From: Cenococcum geophilum 1.58
Taxonomy: Eukaryota; Ascomycota; Dothideomycetes; Gloniales; Gloniaceae
Assembly: GCA_001692895.1 (NCBI GenBank)
Contig: KV748187.1
Span: 1,871,715-1,935,714, forward strand
Reading direction: 5' to 3'
DNA length: 64,000 nt
Shown: positions 35,535 through 48,534 of the stretch, one piece after another
Layout: every line of letters begins with the position of its first letter
Position numbering within the stretch: the stretch's first letter is position 1
Position numbers and translations under genes: made by a program
The notes under the pieces: generated by a model
Seen by the model: the letters and a program-made list of their open reading frames with translations, nothing else
Told to the model about the DNA's origin: nothing
Database searches by the model: none

Positions 35535-36510
35535 GAACTAGCCCAGTTATAGTAGGAATGTCTTAGTAAAACACTTAATAGATAAATTCCGACGCTTTAA
35601 CCAAATTCTGCTAAATTAATTAAATTTTACTAAAGTCTGTCGAAGACCACGTATATATATGCGCACGCATCGACCACAAAGCCCCTAACTATTTAATTAT
35701 ATAATTCTCTTATTATTCCCTTCTCTTCTTTATATAATGTCTTGTTCTTAGCGAGAGCTATATACCCTTAGATTTAGATAAAATTTATATTATTCCTTTA
35801 AATCTTCCCTAAAGTCTCTCCGCGCCCTTATAATCTTCTATTATTAGGGCTTTATATATAGTCCTAGGTACTAGGCTTAGTAGTACTAAGTATCTATATA
35901 GGGCGTCCCTACTACTGTCGGTTATCCCCTATAGGAGGTAGTGCCTAAAGTAGTAATCTAAGTTAAAGCGGATCTTAAGCTTCCTAAAGCTAAGGCATAC
36001 CTAGGATAATTAGGGTAGTAGGTAAGAGTTTAGTAATAAAAAAGAGTATAGCTTTAGTATAGAGGCTAATTAATATTTGGGTGGTAAAGTAGTCTATAAT
36101 AAGCGAAGTTAAAATACTATTTATAAGGCGTAGTGGCTTAGGTACTAGCAGCTTCTTAGTTATAATATTATATTTTCTTATAATAAACTCTATATTAGTA
36201 AATATAAGGGCATAAAAAGACTTTAGGGAAGATTTAAAGGAATAATATAAATTCTATCTAAATTAAAGGGTATATAGCTCTCGCTAAGAACAAGACGTTA
36301 TATAAAGAAGAGAAGGGAATAATAAGAGAATTATATAATTAAATAGTTAGGGGCTTAGTGGTTAATACATGCGTATATATATACGCGGTCTTTAATAGAC
36401 TTTAGTAAAATTTAATTAATCTAGCAGAATTTAGAAGAATTTAGTTAAAGCGTTAGAATTTATCTATTAAGTATTTTACTAAGACATTCCTACTATAACT
36501 AGGCTAGTCC
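35535..36510. repeat. Long inverted repeat: two LTR-like arms of about 300 bp
   Basis: 35535-35830 and 36195-36510 are inverted copies (CAGTTATAGTAGGAATGTCT against AGACATTCCTACTATAACT at the outer ends, TAAATCTTCCCTAAAGTCT at the inner ends). The right arm abuts a polypurine tract (AAAAGGGGGGG on the minus strand, 36521-36531), so it is the 3' LTR of the minus-strand gypsy to its right. The left arm is then an LTR of the same family in plus orientation. About 360 bp of unrelated sequence separates them. Confidence 0.7.
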
Positions 36511-37943
36511 TATTATAGTACCCCCCCTTTTAGCCGAAGGTCTAAATAATTTAATTTTAGTTAATACTTATAACTTATTACGTGTTATATTTTCGCGTTA
36601 GGTAGCGGTATAGGGTTTTACTAGTTCTAATTGTTAAGTAAGCTAATTAGGATTTTCTATACCTAGTATAAAAAATCACTATTAGCTTAGTTAAGGCAGT
36701 AAGCCAAACTAATATCTTTATAGTAGGTCTTAGCAAGGCAAATTTAACTAATTAGATAACTTTAACCGCTAGTTAAAGATCCTTAATATCTTATATATTA
36801 TATAATTATATTATAAATATTATAATATATTTTAAGTTCTTTTTAATTTTAAGCTTCCTATTATCGTGTTTTAAATATTTATATTAGGTAGCAGTTATTT
36901 GCCTTTATATTATATCTATCTAGCTAATATAGGCCGCAAAGGATAGTCTTTGTAGAATTCTTTTACTAGGGAAGGCGCGTTGGTCTTAATCTAATTATAG
37001 GTTTCCTAAGTTTATATTTTATATCCTTCCCACTTAATAAAAAGTTTAAATTGTTTAGATTATATTTTCTATTATATATTATTAATTAAGTTAATAAAGT
37101 AAGAACCGTTACTATTATTAATAATTATAAGAGGTAGTAGTGGCACTTTATAAGTTATAGGTTTACCTTTTAAGGGTTATAGTAAGTATATATAAAACGT
37201 TAGATATATTCTTATCTTAGTTAGTAGTTTAAGCTTATAAGCGTATAGGCTTAATTTCTTTTTAATTTAGTATAGGCTCGTAAACTTCTAGTCTAGTTTC
37301 TTTAACGGTTGTTAAGTCTTTAGGTTTTATATATTTAAGTAAACTATATTATCTTTCTTAAAGTCCTATATAGGAGCTCGTTCTTTATTTATATACTATT
37401 TCTATACTATTTAAGCGTACGCTAATTTACTTTATAATAATTCCGTTAACTACTTTATTTAATTAGNAAAGTTATATACGTTAATTAATTAAATCCTCTT
37501 AATTATAGGTCCTCTTATATTAATTTCGGGTTATAATCCAAATCTAAGTTAAGGGTCTTATCCATAGGTTATATAAAATAGCGTTACGCCTATTAATTCG
37601 TTTTTTATATTATTCGCAGTAAACTTAACTAAAGATAGCTACTTTTCCTAGTTGTCTTATAGGTAGGAGCAGTATATTTATAGATATTATTCCATAATTA
37701 TATTCGCAATTTTAATTTTACTTTTTATCTCTAAATAAAATATAGTTAAGAGTTATATTTATATACTTAATTATTTATATAGGGCTTACTAGAAGTCTAA
37801 AATAAACTAGCTTCTATAGTTAAATATTATTAAATTAGGAAGTCTGTATAGCTTAAAAACGTACTTAATAAAATATTTGGCTACTAATAGTATATTAATT
37901 AAGTCTATAGGAATTATATATTGCATTTTTATAAAACGGTTAA
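36511..37943 (-). mobile_element. Ty3/gypsy retrotransposon, 3' part (integrase C-terminus, chromodomain-like), minus strand
   Basis: Reading leftward from 37943: an integrase core segment (RFYKNAIYNSYRLN..., about 37943-37870), further integrase, then a chromodomain-like IKWEGYK motif (about 37040-37015), a polypurine tract at 36531-36521 and the 3' LTR (right arm of the 35.5-36.5 kb inverted repeat). The 5' half continues beyond the 22-kb copia insertion at 60109. An N lies at about 37467. RIP-type stops are common. Confidence 0.75.
36636..36692. repeat. 56-bp palindromic repeat, copy 2 of 3
   Basis: Inverted relative of 29091-29146 (AGTAAGCTAATTAGG...GCTTAGTT). About 100 bp around it is shared with copy 1. 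Confidence 0.6.
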
Positions 37944-38215
37944 TGTTCGTACTAATTTAATAGCACGAGTGAGTCGTATCCAGGGGCACGAAATACGTAG
38001 AGTATTGTATGCTCGTTTAGATAGTGGTAACTGTTAATTATATTAAAGCAGACTACGTAGTCTATATACTAATACGACCTCCCCCTAATTAGTTAGTGCT
38101 TTAGGAGTACACCAGACGCGTAAGCGGGTGGTTAGTACACTGAACGCGTAAACGCGTAGTTAGTGTACTGAACGCGTAAGCACGCGGTTAGTATAACAGG
38201 TGCTATAATTATACA
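37944..38215. repeat. Left LTR of the 22-kb copia
   Basis: 272 bp, TG...CA. Differs from the right LTR (59837-60108) by scattered C/T and G/A transitions. Contains three ACGCGTAA-type short repeats. Confidence 0.9.
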
Positions 38216-39092
38216 CTAGCGGTACTTAAAAAATGAAACCACCTATGTACACCCTCTGTAATTGTTTTAATAGAACCGTAAAATATAAAAGAGATATATA
38301 GGAAATCCCTCCTAAGGTGCCTTCTAGGCTGCCTTCCCAACAGTACTTTAAGCTGGCCGTAAGTCCTACTTACGGTCCGTAAAGTAAACTATACGGCCTT
38401 CTAACGGGCCGTAAATAAACTATAAGTGCTCCGTTAGTCACGTTCTACCCATTCTATAACCTTTAGATTAAGCTTATTTGTATTAATTAGGGTTTTAGAG
38501 CTTAACACGGCTTTGCCTTAGTTATGGCGTCCGCTAGGTTATCTCCGCTACTGATCTATTTAACCTCCGTAATCTTACGTCGTTTATAGGCCTGACGTAA
38601 GTATATTAGGTCGACCATAAGCCTCTTCTTTTATATTATACCTAGTTTAACTAGGCAGTTATAAAGGGACTTTAAATTAGTGTATAAAACCAGGGGTAAC
38701 TGCTCCAGTTATAGAATCTTCTAGACCGTTAATTTAATTGCGGCTGCTATATTAAAGCTATAAGCTAATATATATAGTTTAGAAGCTAGTACACTATAAG
38801 TTACTTATTTGCACTTAATTAAAGACTAGTATAGTATATTTACGTCCTAATTACGGTCCGTAAGTATAATTATAAAGCCAATTTATAATAATAGGTCTTT
38901 ATTATTAGCAAAAGAGGCATCCATAAATAATAATAAATTCAATTTACCGCCCGTCCCAGTCCCCCTAGTGGGTCCACGCAGGCTAATACCTTCTATAGGA
39001 AAAACTCTATCTTAGAGAAAACCCGATCGCGGGCCGCGCTGGAAAGACGACGGCGTTCCGATATCGGGGCGCCGGCGACTCGCCTTCTACCT

Positions 39093-39279
39093 TGTTAGAA
39101 ATTAGCGATGAGGTGCTGACTAAGCTCTGCATCGTTAAACTCTGCATGCAATCTATATAGACATAAACCGCATCTACTGCATCACGAATTAATCAATATT
39201 CATCGTCTGCGTCATCTCTATCATCAATTAGACCCTTAAGAGACCTCCGCTATAACCCCATGACCTTGTAATTCCAACA
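39093..39279 (+). repeat. 5' LTR of the inner copia
   Basis: 187 bp. Differs from the 3' LTR at seven positions, every one a CpA-to-TpA or TpG-to-TpA type change. Confidence 0.93.
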
Positions 39280-39294
39280 GGTTATAAGCCCGGG
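39280..39294 (+). other. Primer-binding site resembling the initiator-tRNA-Met anticodon arm
   Basis: GGTTATAAGCCCGGG follows the 5' LTR. It complements the tRNA-iMet anticodon stem-loop (GGGCUCAUAACC) except for changes explained by RIP. Half-tRNA priming is established for copia and Ty5. Confidence 0.6.
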
Positions 39295-40628
39295 TAGCAA
39301 ATCTCTCCCGGGTAGCAACACCTCCTGACTCAAAAATCAACCCCAAAAATAACCTTATCTACCTTAACCACAACGCCACCTACATATAATCACAAGGCTG
39401 GTAAAATCGTCATTTTTAATAGAGACAACTTTATAGACTAGGAGCGCACCTATAAGGCAGCCCTAATTATGGCAGAAGGATAGGATTTTGTTACTAGTAT
39501 AGAAGACCCAGCTCGAGTTAATACAGCTAATAGGAGAAGAAGACGAGGGGAAGCAAATAAGATCATTTACAATTCAATAGGAGACGACTATTAGGAAGAG
39601 ATGCGTGCGATAATAAAGGCGTATAATATTTAGGGAATGTGGGAAGGAATAAAGAAGTTTAATAAGGCCAATAACAAGGTCTACATCTCTAGACTTCATA
39701 GGGAGTTCTATAGCACTACATTCGACCCTATAAAGATACAAATTATTAAGTTTCTTTATATACTTAATCAATTTAAGATCAATCTAGCCTTAACGCCTTA
39801 AGTACTTACCAACGACGATATTAAAGAGCAGCTTCTCTTAGCCCTCCTAAGCGATATTATATAGCAGAATGCAAAAACCTAGTGCCTACAAGACAAACGA
39901 GACCTTAAGAGCTGCATTACCCTTCTTTAGGAGCAAGAGACTGCTCTCCCTATATAAGCACAGACCGCAGCACTTATATATAAGAGGAAAGACAAACCTA
40001 GGGGGAGAAGGGGAAACTAAGGTTAAGGTTAAATAAGGGGCAGAGGTCGTGCTAGTAGATTCAATCATTACTTATTACATTATAGCTCGTTATCTTAAGT
40101 AACCAAAGAGCTAAGATAACTAGAAAGAGACAAGTATAGAGTATATTATTAGAAAGGTTACTACTAGAAAGACTATCCCCTACTTAAGCAATTCCAATTC
40201 AATAACGCTAGGAAGATAGATTAAGGTACTTCTAAAGCAGAGGAAGTAGGGAATATAGTAATAGCTAAGGACAAATTTAACAGCAATTCAATCTACCTTA
40301 ACCCTAACCTTAACCCTAAACGTACTATGCTTAAACGTCTTTAGCTTAGGCTCTTAACTTAGGTACAACTAAGCACTTCACTAGTAACCAATTAGACCTA
40401 ATATATTTAAAGAGATAGAATACGCCTTAATAGGTCCGTACTACAAATAGGATTATTATCCCTACTATAGGCTATAGCCAAGCTTAAATCGGTACCCTAA
40501 AGCTAAAAGACGTCTAGCTTATACCTTCGTTTAAGATAATTAAGCTGATTTTAGTAAGGACCCTTACTTAAGAAGGCTACTTAATTACATTTAACCTAGA
40601 CAATTAAGCTACTAGCAAGCATAAATTA

Positions 40629-41476
40629 TTATTAATTCTTATTTAAAGTCCGATGCGGTCCTCTTCTAAGTCCATATAGACTATATATTGCCGTTAAGTT
40701 TTAGGTACAAAAAACCTCCAAGGGAGACGTAAGAGGTAATACAGCATAAACCCCTCTAGGTAGCATGCCCGTACTACGTCAACGGGAGGAAAAATACCGT
40801 TAGGTCACCGTTCTGGGACATAGTCCCTAATTACCTATCTTGCCCTATCTGCCTTTCGTACTATACTTCCATTTAAGTTTATAAATACTATAAAGTTAAG
40901 TTATCCTACCCTTGCTCCTTCTTACTGCCCTATACATATATCTCGCCTATAGTCCTCCTGCTCCTCCCACCGCCCCATCCTTATATATCCCTTATTCCTT
41001 TTTATCTTCCTACTTTAGGCCTCTACCTAGCTTCCTAGTAGCTTCGTCCCTAGTTAGACGGGTTATATACCTTCTGCGGTTAAGGCCCAAAGATCACTAG
41101 GTAAATTAAGGTGTAACGGGGTAGAGGCGAGTAGAAGAGGCTTAGGCCTTCCACCTATAAGGTACGGTTTAGCTATATATAGGTGCCGTATAGTATATAT
41201 ACTGTTATACCGCATAAAAAAAAGAGGGTCGCTGCCGTATATAAATGCCGTGGTTCGAGTGTGCTCGACGTGTACGTAAAATCGTAGTAGTCGTGTTCGT
41301 AGCCCTCCGCTGGGGCTCACCCTCCCAGTAGGAAAAAAATTTCGCACCACCACCACGACGTCGCAGCGCCGACGCTGCGCTGCCGTACGAACGTCTCTGC
41401 GTTGGCTCTACTAAATCCGAAGACCAGCAGGTTCGTAGCCGTCACCTCATATAGGTGTAGAGTCCGGTTTTAACGG
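40629..41476 (-). mobile_element. 848-bp retroposon with 17-bp TSD inside copia
   Basis: CTAGCAAGCATAAATTA occurs exactly at 40612-40628 and 41477-41493. The insert begins with an ATT-rich tail followed by AAAGTCCGATGCGGTCC, resembling the LINE 3' ends in this window, so it lies on the minus strand and is 5' truncated or SINE-like. The interior is CG-rich and little RIP-mutated. A 97-codon minus frame (41063-41356) has no recognisable domain. Confidence 0.8.
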
Positions 41477-42570
41477 CTAGCAAGCATAAATTAGGCGTAA
41501 TATTTAAGGCTATTATAAAGAACAACCTCTACGTACTATAAGAGCATTAGGAAGCACTTAATGCAACGGCAAAAGCATACAATTTATAACCAAATCTCAA
41601 TGAAATAGATGCTGACCTATAGCATCACCGAACTGGATATACAAATTATAGTAATCTATTCAAGCTATAGCACTCCTCACTAGGCATAAGGCTTAGGAAG
41701 AGAGCAGTACCCGTTAGTAAAAGCACATGCGAAGCTTATCTAGCTAGTAAGATGCAAGAAATACTAAGTAAGAAGACAACTAAGCGCGAGAAGATACCTA
41801 GTTAAGGGCTACACCTAGATACTACGGGACGAATCGGTACATTAATTAGAGATTATAACTACTACCTCCTAGCCCTAGATAACGCCACACGCTACACCTA
41901 GGTTATTCCTCTTAAAACCCTCTAAACTAAAAAGGTACTGCCGTATATCAAAGAGATTATCGCAAGGGTAGAGAGATTTACTAGTAATAGAGCTGTCTGG
42001 ATTCAAGCGGATAATAAAAAGGGGGAGTTCGGCCGCAGACTTTAAGACGAATTAATATCTCAGGGTATTAATTTTAAACCTTATCCGCTATATAAGCACT
42101 TATATAATGGCGTAATTAAGCGCGCGATCTACACAGTCAACTGCAAGACAAGGTCACTGCTATTTTAAGGAAATGTACTAATAGAGCTCTGGTGCTATAT
42201 AGTTAAGCACGCCATCTAAATCAAGAATCGAATACTAACCTTAGCACTTCTACTTAACAACGAGCACAGTGGTGCTATTACACCCTATAAGGCATACACC
42301 TAATAAGTCCCTAACCTTAAGAATCTAGTCGTCTTTAGGTGTCACGCTAACCCAATTAATACGCTTAAGAAATACCCTAGGAAGTACAATTTGAGGATAA
42401 AACCTAACTACGTTTTTATAGGGTTAAAAGGGAGTAGTCAATTTAAGATAATAAACCTATATACGCAAGCAATTAAGCTCTTTAAAGATACTAAAGTAAA
42501 TAAGTATAGGTTCCCTTATAGAGCACGTTAGGTATATACTATAAGTTAAGCTATAAGATACAGTAACTAA

Positions 42571-42792
42571 GTAGGCCGCTCTAATTAAGTGGGAAGCCTA
42601 GGTTAAGATTAAGCGGGACACTTAAATTACGCTATAAGCCAAGCTCTAAACTAACCTATACCTCCCCCTACTACCTTAAACACGCCGATAAAGACTCCAG
42701 TTATAAGAACTATAAGTAGGCCAGATAGTGACCGAGTAGGCCGCTTGAATTAAGTAGGAAGCCTAGGTTAAGATTAAGTAGGACGCTTAAAT
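42571..42792. repeat. 57-bp direct repeat pair in copia
   Basis: 42571-42627 and 42736-42792 share GTAGGCCGCT...GGAAGCCTAGGTTAAGATTA with few differences, in the spacer between integrase and RT. Confidence 0.75.
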
Positions 42793-44731
42793 CTATAAGG
42801 TAATGCTTAGGGTAGGACGCCTGTATAAAGTATATTAATACGCATTCCTTATGCGTAGAGAATAAGGTCTAGAAGGTTACCAAATATAAGGGTTTTTAAC
42901 AATACGGTGGTTTAGTTAGTAATAGCTATAAAAGCTATCTACCTAGAAGCTAAGAATACTACCTCCTTAGGAGCACCTATAGCACTATTTAATGCTATTA
43001 AGCTAGATTAGGCCTTAAGGGAGGACGCTCTTAGCTAGATAAAAGCTATCTTTAAAGAATTTCTCTCTCTTAAAAGAATGCCCACCTATACTATCGTAAG
43101 GGGAAGAATACTAGAAGGAAGGTTGTTACTCCTAAGTAAGCTAGTTCTAAAGCATAAGTACAACGCTAAGGGAGAAATAATTCGCAAGAAGGTAAGACTA
43201 TATATTTAGGGAGATAAGCAAACCCCTAACATCGACTATTTTAAGATATTTACGTCTATTGTATAATACGACACCTTTAGGTTCCTAATAGTAAAGGTAG
43301 CAGTAGAAGACCTTAAACTTAACTATATTAACATTAAAACTGTATTCTTAAACCTACCGTTGCAAGAATAGATTTACATATAGATTCCTAACCTATTAAG
43401 AGACTTTGAGCCTAACCTTAAGGAGGTAAAAGATACTTACTTAAAGCTAAATAAGTTACTTTACGGCCTAAAGCAGGCACCAAGAGAATAGTTTTAGATA
43501 ATTAAGAAGTTCTTTAAGAGTATAGGTTTAATATTAGCTAATGCTGACCTTAATCTCTTTATAGGAAATAAAGTATATATTTTATTATTTATTAATAATA
43601 TACTAATCGCAGGAAAGCGTAGACACCTTAATATTACGAAGATAAGAATTTTAAAAGAATGGAGATATAAAGACCTAGGTCCTATAGAGGTATTTATAGG
43701 CTTCTAAATCTATTAAGACCGTACAAACCAAACCCTTAAGCTATATTAGACGATGTATATTAAAAAGCTACTTAAACGGCTAAAAATAGATAACTATAAT
43801 CTAGCTAAGCTACTAATACCAATAGGTACTATTCTGAAGCCCAATATTAAAAGCCTTCTTAAGTATAATAATACGACAGTCTACTAATAGATTATTGGGT
43901 CTATAATCTACCTCTTAAATTATATACGTCCTAATACCAGCTATACTGTTGGTTAGTTAGCTAGGTTTATAGCAGCACTAAGAGAATCGCATTACCGCTT
44001 AAGTAAGCAGCTACTATAATACCTAAACGGCACGCTCGAAATAGGAATTACCTACTTAAGCTAAGTAGTTTACCTTCCTCTATATAAGCTTACGTTAACT
44101 AACTTACCTACTAGCTACAGCATCTTTACTAATGCTATATAGGGAACAGAACACGATTGGATATTATTCTAAGGTATAGTAGTTATGCGCTATAGGGGAG
44201 CGGTAATCTAGACGGCTTAAAGGTAAAAGTTAACGGTATTAAGCTTAATAGAAGTAGAGATTATAGCGGCATTAGAAGGAACAAGGTTAGCAGTATAGCT
44301 TAAGAAGTTAATAAGAAATCTAGGGGAGAGAGACAACGACAATAACCCTTTTATCCCTACCCTCTATTGCGACAATAAGGGTACAGTTAACCTTTTGTAC
44401 AATATAAAACACCACTAGAAAGCCAAGTATATTAAGACTTAATACCTCTTCGTACGAAATAATATGGTTTAGTGAGGTTAATTAGAAGTAGTATATATAC
44501 CAGGTAAAGATTAACCTGGAGATATGCTTATAAAATAGCTACTAATTAACCAATTTACGAAGTACTGTATAACGCTAGGAATCGGTAACTAACGGAGCAA
44601 GTAACAGAGGTTTTTCGCCTACTAGGTTTTCCCTCTATACGTAGGCCGAATGGCGCTTGCAAGGTATTTGGGAATAGCTTTATAATTGCCTATTTGGGAC
44701 AGACGAGGAGAGCGTCGTCAGCATGGGGGAG

Positions 44732-44918
44732 TGTCAGAAATTAGCGATGAGGTGCTGACTAAGCTCTGCATCGTTAAACTCTGCATGTAATCTACATAGA
44801 CATAAACCGCATCTACTGCATCACGAATCAATCAATATTCATCGTCTGCGTCATCTCTATCATCAATTAGACCCTCAAGAGACCTCCGCTGTGACCCCAT
44901 GACCTTGTAATTCCAACA
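44732..44918 (+). repeat. 3' LTR of the inner copia
   Basis: 187 bp. Preceded by the polypurine tract CATGGGGGAG and followed by the TACCT duplication. Confidence 0.93.
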
Positions 44919-47900
44919 TACCTGGCTTAGAGTCTGCATATTAAGCTAACTGACCGCGCTTCGCGGACGATCTCACACTGCCCCTTCTTCCCTTACCCTT
45001 CTACCTATATCCTTTTGCCTATATTCTTTTACCAGTCCTCTAAGCTTTAAAAGGGCTGGTATCCCCTTATATCCTCTGCATCTATTACCTTTATAGCCCG
45101 GAACTGGGCTAAAGCACTTAACTGTATTAGCTACTTTGCAGCCGCTTAAGTACTTCTTTTATTACTTAAGACGTCTTAGAGGCGTTTAGAGGCACATTAT
45201 GCTATAAGGTCCGCCCTTTAGTATTATGGACATTAGAATAGTATATGGTGTACTATCTACCTTATCTAACTATATTTGCACCGTAGGAGAATTTCTGGTA
45301 CTCTAATAGATGCAAGCTATACGTTAAGCCCTATTACCTCTATACGAAGGAAAAATAGTACTATAGCCTTTACTTTTGTTAGATCTTTATATAATAGGAT
45401 TATAGGTTTTCCCTATAGGGTCTTCCACGTGGTTTCTGTGTGGTTTTTGGCCTTTACCTGCCACCGTCGGCGCCATTCTAAGTCTGCCTATTTCGCGATA
45501 AGGGTAATTTCCCGCCAGCGGTGCTGGTGGCCTCCTATGTGGTAGCGGCGCTCCGTCTACGCTCTGCTGGCGCTCCGCTAGCTACGCCTACGGGGGTTTA
45601 TTATAGCTTCTTACTTTATACAATCCTTCTAGTATATAAGGAACCCCTATATTTTATTCTTATAGTCCTTTATGCGGTCCCTAAGTATTTTTAGTAGTAC
45701 TAGTAGCCGTCTTATTTTCCGCCAGCGCTTTATTAATATTTTCTAGATATCCTTAAGTGCCTCTACTAATTCCTTTTCTACCCTATCGGAAGCTGTCTTA
45801 GCGGCTCTTTAGAGGGCTATCGTTTTAATATAGAGTTAGATTAGGGGAATGGCCGCTTCCTTCTTAATTATAGCTATTAGTGTTCGCTGGTATGCTCCTA
45901 TAACCCTATAGAGGCATTAGTTCTGGACTTTCTATAGCGGTTTAAGTAGGCTTTTTGCTAGCGTTCCGCCGTTGTCCCGTACTCCCCACACTTAGGCACT
46001 ATACAGCATCGCTAGTTAGACGGTGGCTGTGTATAGGAGGCGCGAGCGGCGTATTAATAGGCCCTATATAAACGAAGTGATCCTTAATATTGCTTTAAAG
46101 GCTACTAATTCTTTAGTTGCTACCTTCTTAATCTGTTCTTTTTACTGAAGCTTAGGGTCTACCTAAATCCCTAGGATTCGCATACTGGTTTTCTAGGGAG
46201 CTATCTCGCAGCCAGTGATACGCACGGTGGATGTAAGGTCTGCGGTGGCGTGGCGCTGTTACCTTATGAAGTACATAAGCTAGTACTTTTTAGGGGCGAA
46301 CGCCGCGCCGTATTGGTTTGCCTATGCAGTATAGTAGTTATAGGCGGCTTCTAATTATTAATAGTTCTCTGCCGTAGAGTTCCTCTAGGTAATGAGATTT
46401 GTGTTATCTATAAAGCCGAACCCTAGCGTGCCGCTGTTAGGACTTTAGAATTTATCTAAAAGTTCTAATATAAAAAAGAGAAATAAAATTGGCGATAAGG
46501 GAGACCCCTAGAGAATGCCTGTCTGTATTTAAATCTAATTGCTTTTGTATCCTATAAACCTAATATAGGTCTTATATACTATTAGGAAGCTTTATATAAA
46601 GTCTATAAGCTACTTTAAAAAGCCTTTTCTTTTTAGAATATAGAGGAGCCTTTTATAGGATACGTTGTTAAATACTCCTGTTAAGTCTAGGCTTAGTATT
46701 AACACCACGCACCTACGGCGCGTTCGCTACGCTGTCTATACGTAAGAGCTAAGCAGTCCTACTACTAATAGTGTAGATTACTTATGCCTTACTCCTATCT
46801 AGTTCTAAGGGAGTAAATTATACTCTTCCGCTGCTTCTAATATAATATTAGCTACGTGCTTTTCTAGGACTTTTACTAGCGTATTTTTAAGGGTAATTGG
46901 TCTGTAGCTGCCTAGGAGAGAGTAGTCTTTCTTTCCTTCCTTACGTAATACTATAGTTATAGATTCTTTAAGACTTTCTGGTATTATTCCATTAGTAAAG
47001 TAGTGGCTAGCTACTTCTACTAAGTCTTTTATAATAACTAGGGCAACTGCTTTAAGAACTTTGTTTAGTATGCTATCTAACCCTAAAGCTTTTCCATTAG
47101 AAAGGCTCCTAATTAGCTTATTAATTTCTTTTGTTAAAATAATAGGGCTAATAATAAGTGCTCTTTGTTCTATTGTTGCCTCTATCTTAATATCGCTAAG
47201 GTCCGCTACCCCAGTCTTAAGAAAGAATTTAGCTATAAAGATATCTGCTTTTATAGTATTATTGTTTGTTAAGGGGTCCTTAATAAACCTCCTAAGGTCT
47301 AGTAAGTAGGGGTCCGCCTTTACTATACTTACTTTTCTGCTCTATTTTAATAGGATTTAAAGTCCTTTATTATAGGGTTTTAATTAATCCTTAGTAAGTT
47401 TATAAATAAAGCACCTCTAGTTATTATAACTAACTCTCCTAGTTTCTTTCTAGAGTTAATTGCTTAGTGCTAGGTATCTTTGCAAGTCCTAGGGGTTATT
47501 ATAGTCCTAGTACTATCGCCGCGCCTAGTAGGCGCTGGCGTGGAGCTATATAGCATTTAGTAACTATTCTTAGCGGGCCTATTAGCTAGGTTATGCTTGC
47601 GGGCAGTGTTCTTTAAGTGCTTATTTAATCCCTTCCTGGAGGGCTTAAAGGGGGTCTTTAGATATGGCCTAGTCTAGCCCCTAGATGCTTTGGAGGAGGC
47701 CCTATAAGTCTAGTTTTTTAAGGGTAAGGCGCCGGCGTTTCGCTAGCAGACAGCCGGCGTTATTAATTTAGATATAGATAGGTATATAGTCTCTTATAAG
47801 GGCCTATTTCTTAACTATGCCATAAAAGTTAACTCTTCTATATAGATTTGGAGATATAAATGTAAGGTTAATTATACTCTCCTATTGCCCTTTTTTCTAT

Positions 47901-48421
47901 ATAGGCTCTCCTTTTAGTATAGCAAGTATAAGACCTCTAGCTTCGGTTTTGGCTAGCAAACATTCTACCTGTTCTTCGCTAGCTATATACTTTCCACCCT
48001 ACCGCAGGTAGTAGGCGTTAAAGTTGCCTAGGAGTACGATTTCTCCCTTAGCTTCCTTAATAGCCGTTTTAACCTCCGGCTATGTCTTAATCTAAGGGCC
48101 GTCTTCGCGCGGGTTATAAATGTTAATAATTGTAATCTTTAGCCCCTCTAGGCGCACCTAGAGGGCTATAGTAAAGGGGCCGTACTATCTGCGCTTCTAA
48201 TGCGCGGTATTAATATTCCAGCTGATTATAAAGCAGACCTTTATTATGGGGAGGGCGTTATACGTAAGTATAAATCCCCTAGAGTAGTATATTAATTTAG
48301 TATACCTATTATATGCTAGCTCCTAGACTATAAGGACCTAGTAGTCCGCCAGTATAACGCTATTAAAGAAGGGGCGGCACGCCCCTTAATTTATATTTCC
48401 GTAGTTATACTAGATAATTAT

Positions 48422-48534
48422 ATACTAGCGTCTATATATTGCTTGGCAGCATCTACCTCAGCAACGCACAATACTAAGACCTCCCGCAATATTCGCGAAT
48501 ATTAAACGCAGTCACTATATAGCTAATTCGCTTT
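48422..48534 (+). repeat. Split direct repeat A1
   Basis: ATACTAGCGTCTATATATTG...GCTAATTCGCTTT; matches A2 at 52866-52978. Confidence 0.88.

Larger units (their letters stand above)
39093..44918 (+). mobile_element. Full-length Ty1/copia retrotransposon, TSD TACCT
   Basis: LTRs of 187 bp at 39093-39279 and 44732-44918 (TGTYAGAAATTAGCGATGAG...AATTCCAACA), flanked by exact TACCT (39088-39092 and 44919-44923). Gag at about 39.4-40.3 kb (with a CCHC relic YRVYYQKGYYQKDY). Integrase at about 41.6-42.5 kb (H-R-T-G...; DTTGRIGTLIRDYNYYLLALDN). RT at about 43.25-43.7 kb (LLYGLKQAPRE, LFINNILI, where DD has become NN). RNase H to 44.6 kb; polypurine tract CATGGGGGAG before the 3' LTR. Frames are co-linear but cut by TAG/TAA at Trp/Gln-like positions. 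Without the retroposon at 40629 it is about 5.0 kb. Confidence 0.92.

Noticed and set aside
40296..40320. Telomere-like CCCTAA repeats (interstitial telomere)
   Set aside because: Only a few imperfect units (TTAACCCTAACC) within copia gag; not a telomere tract.
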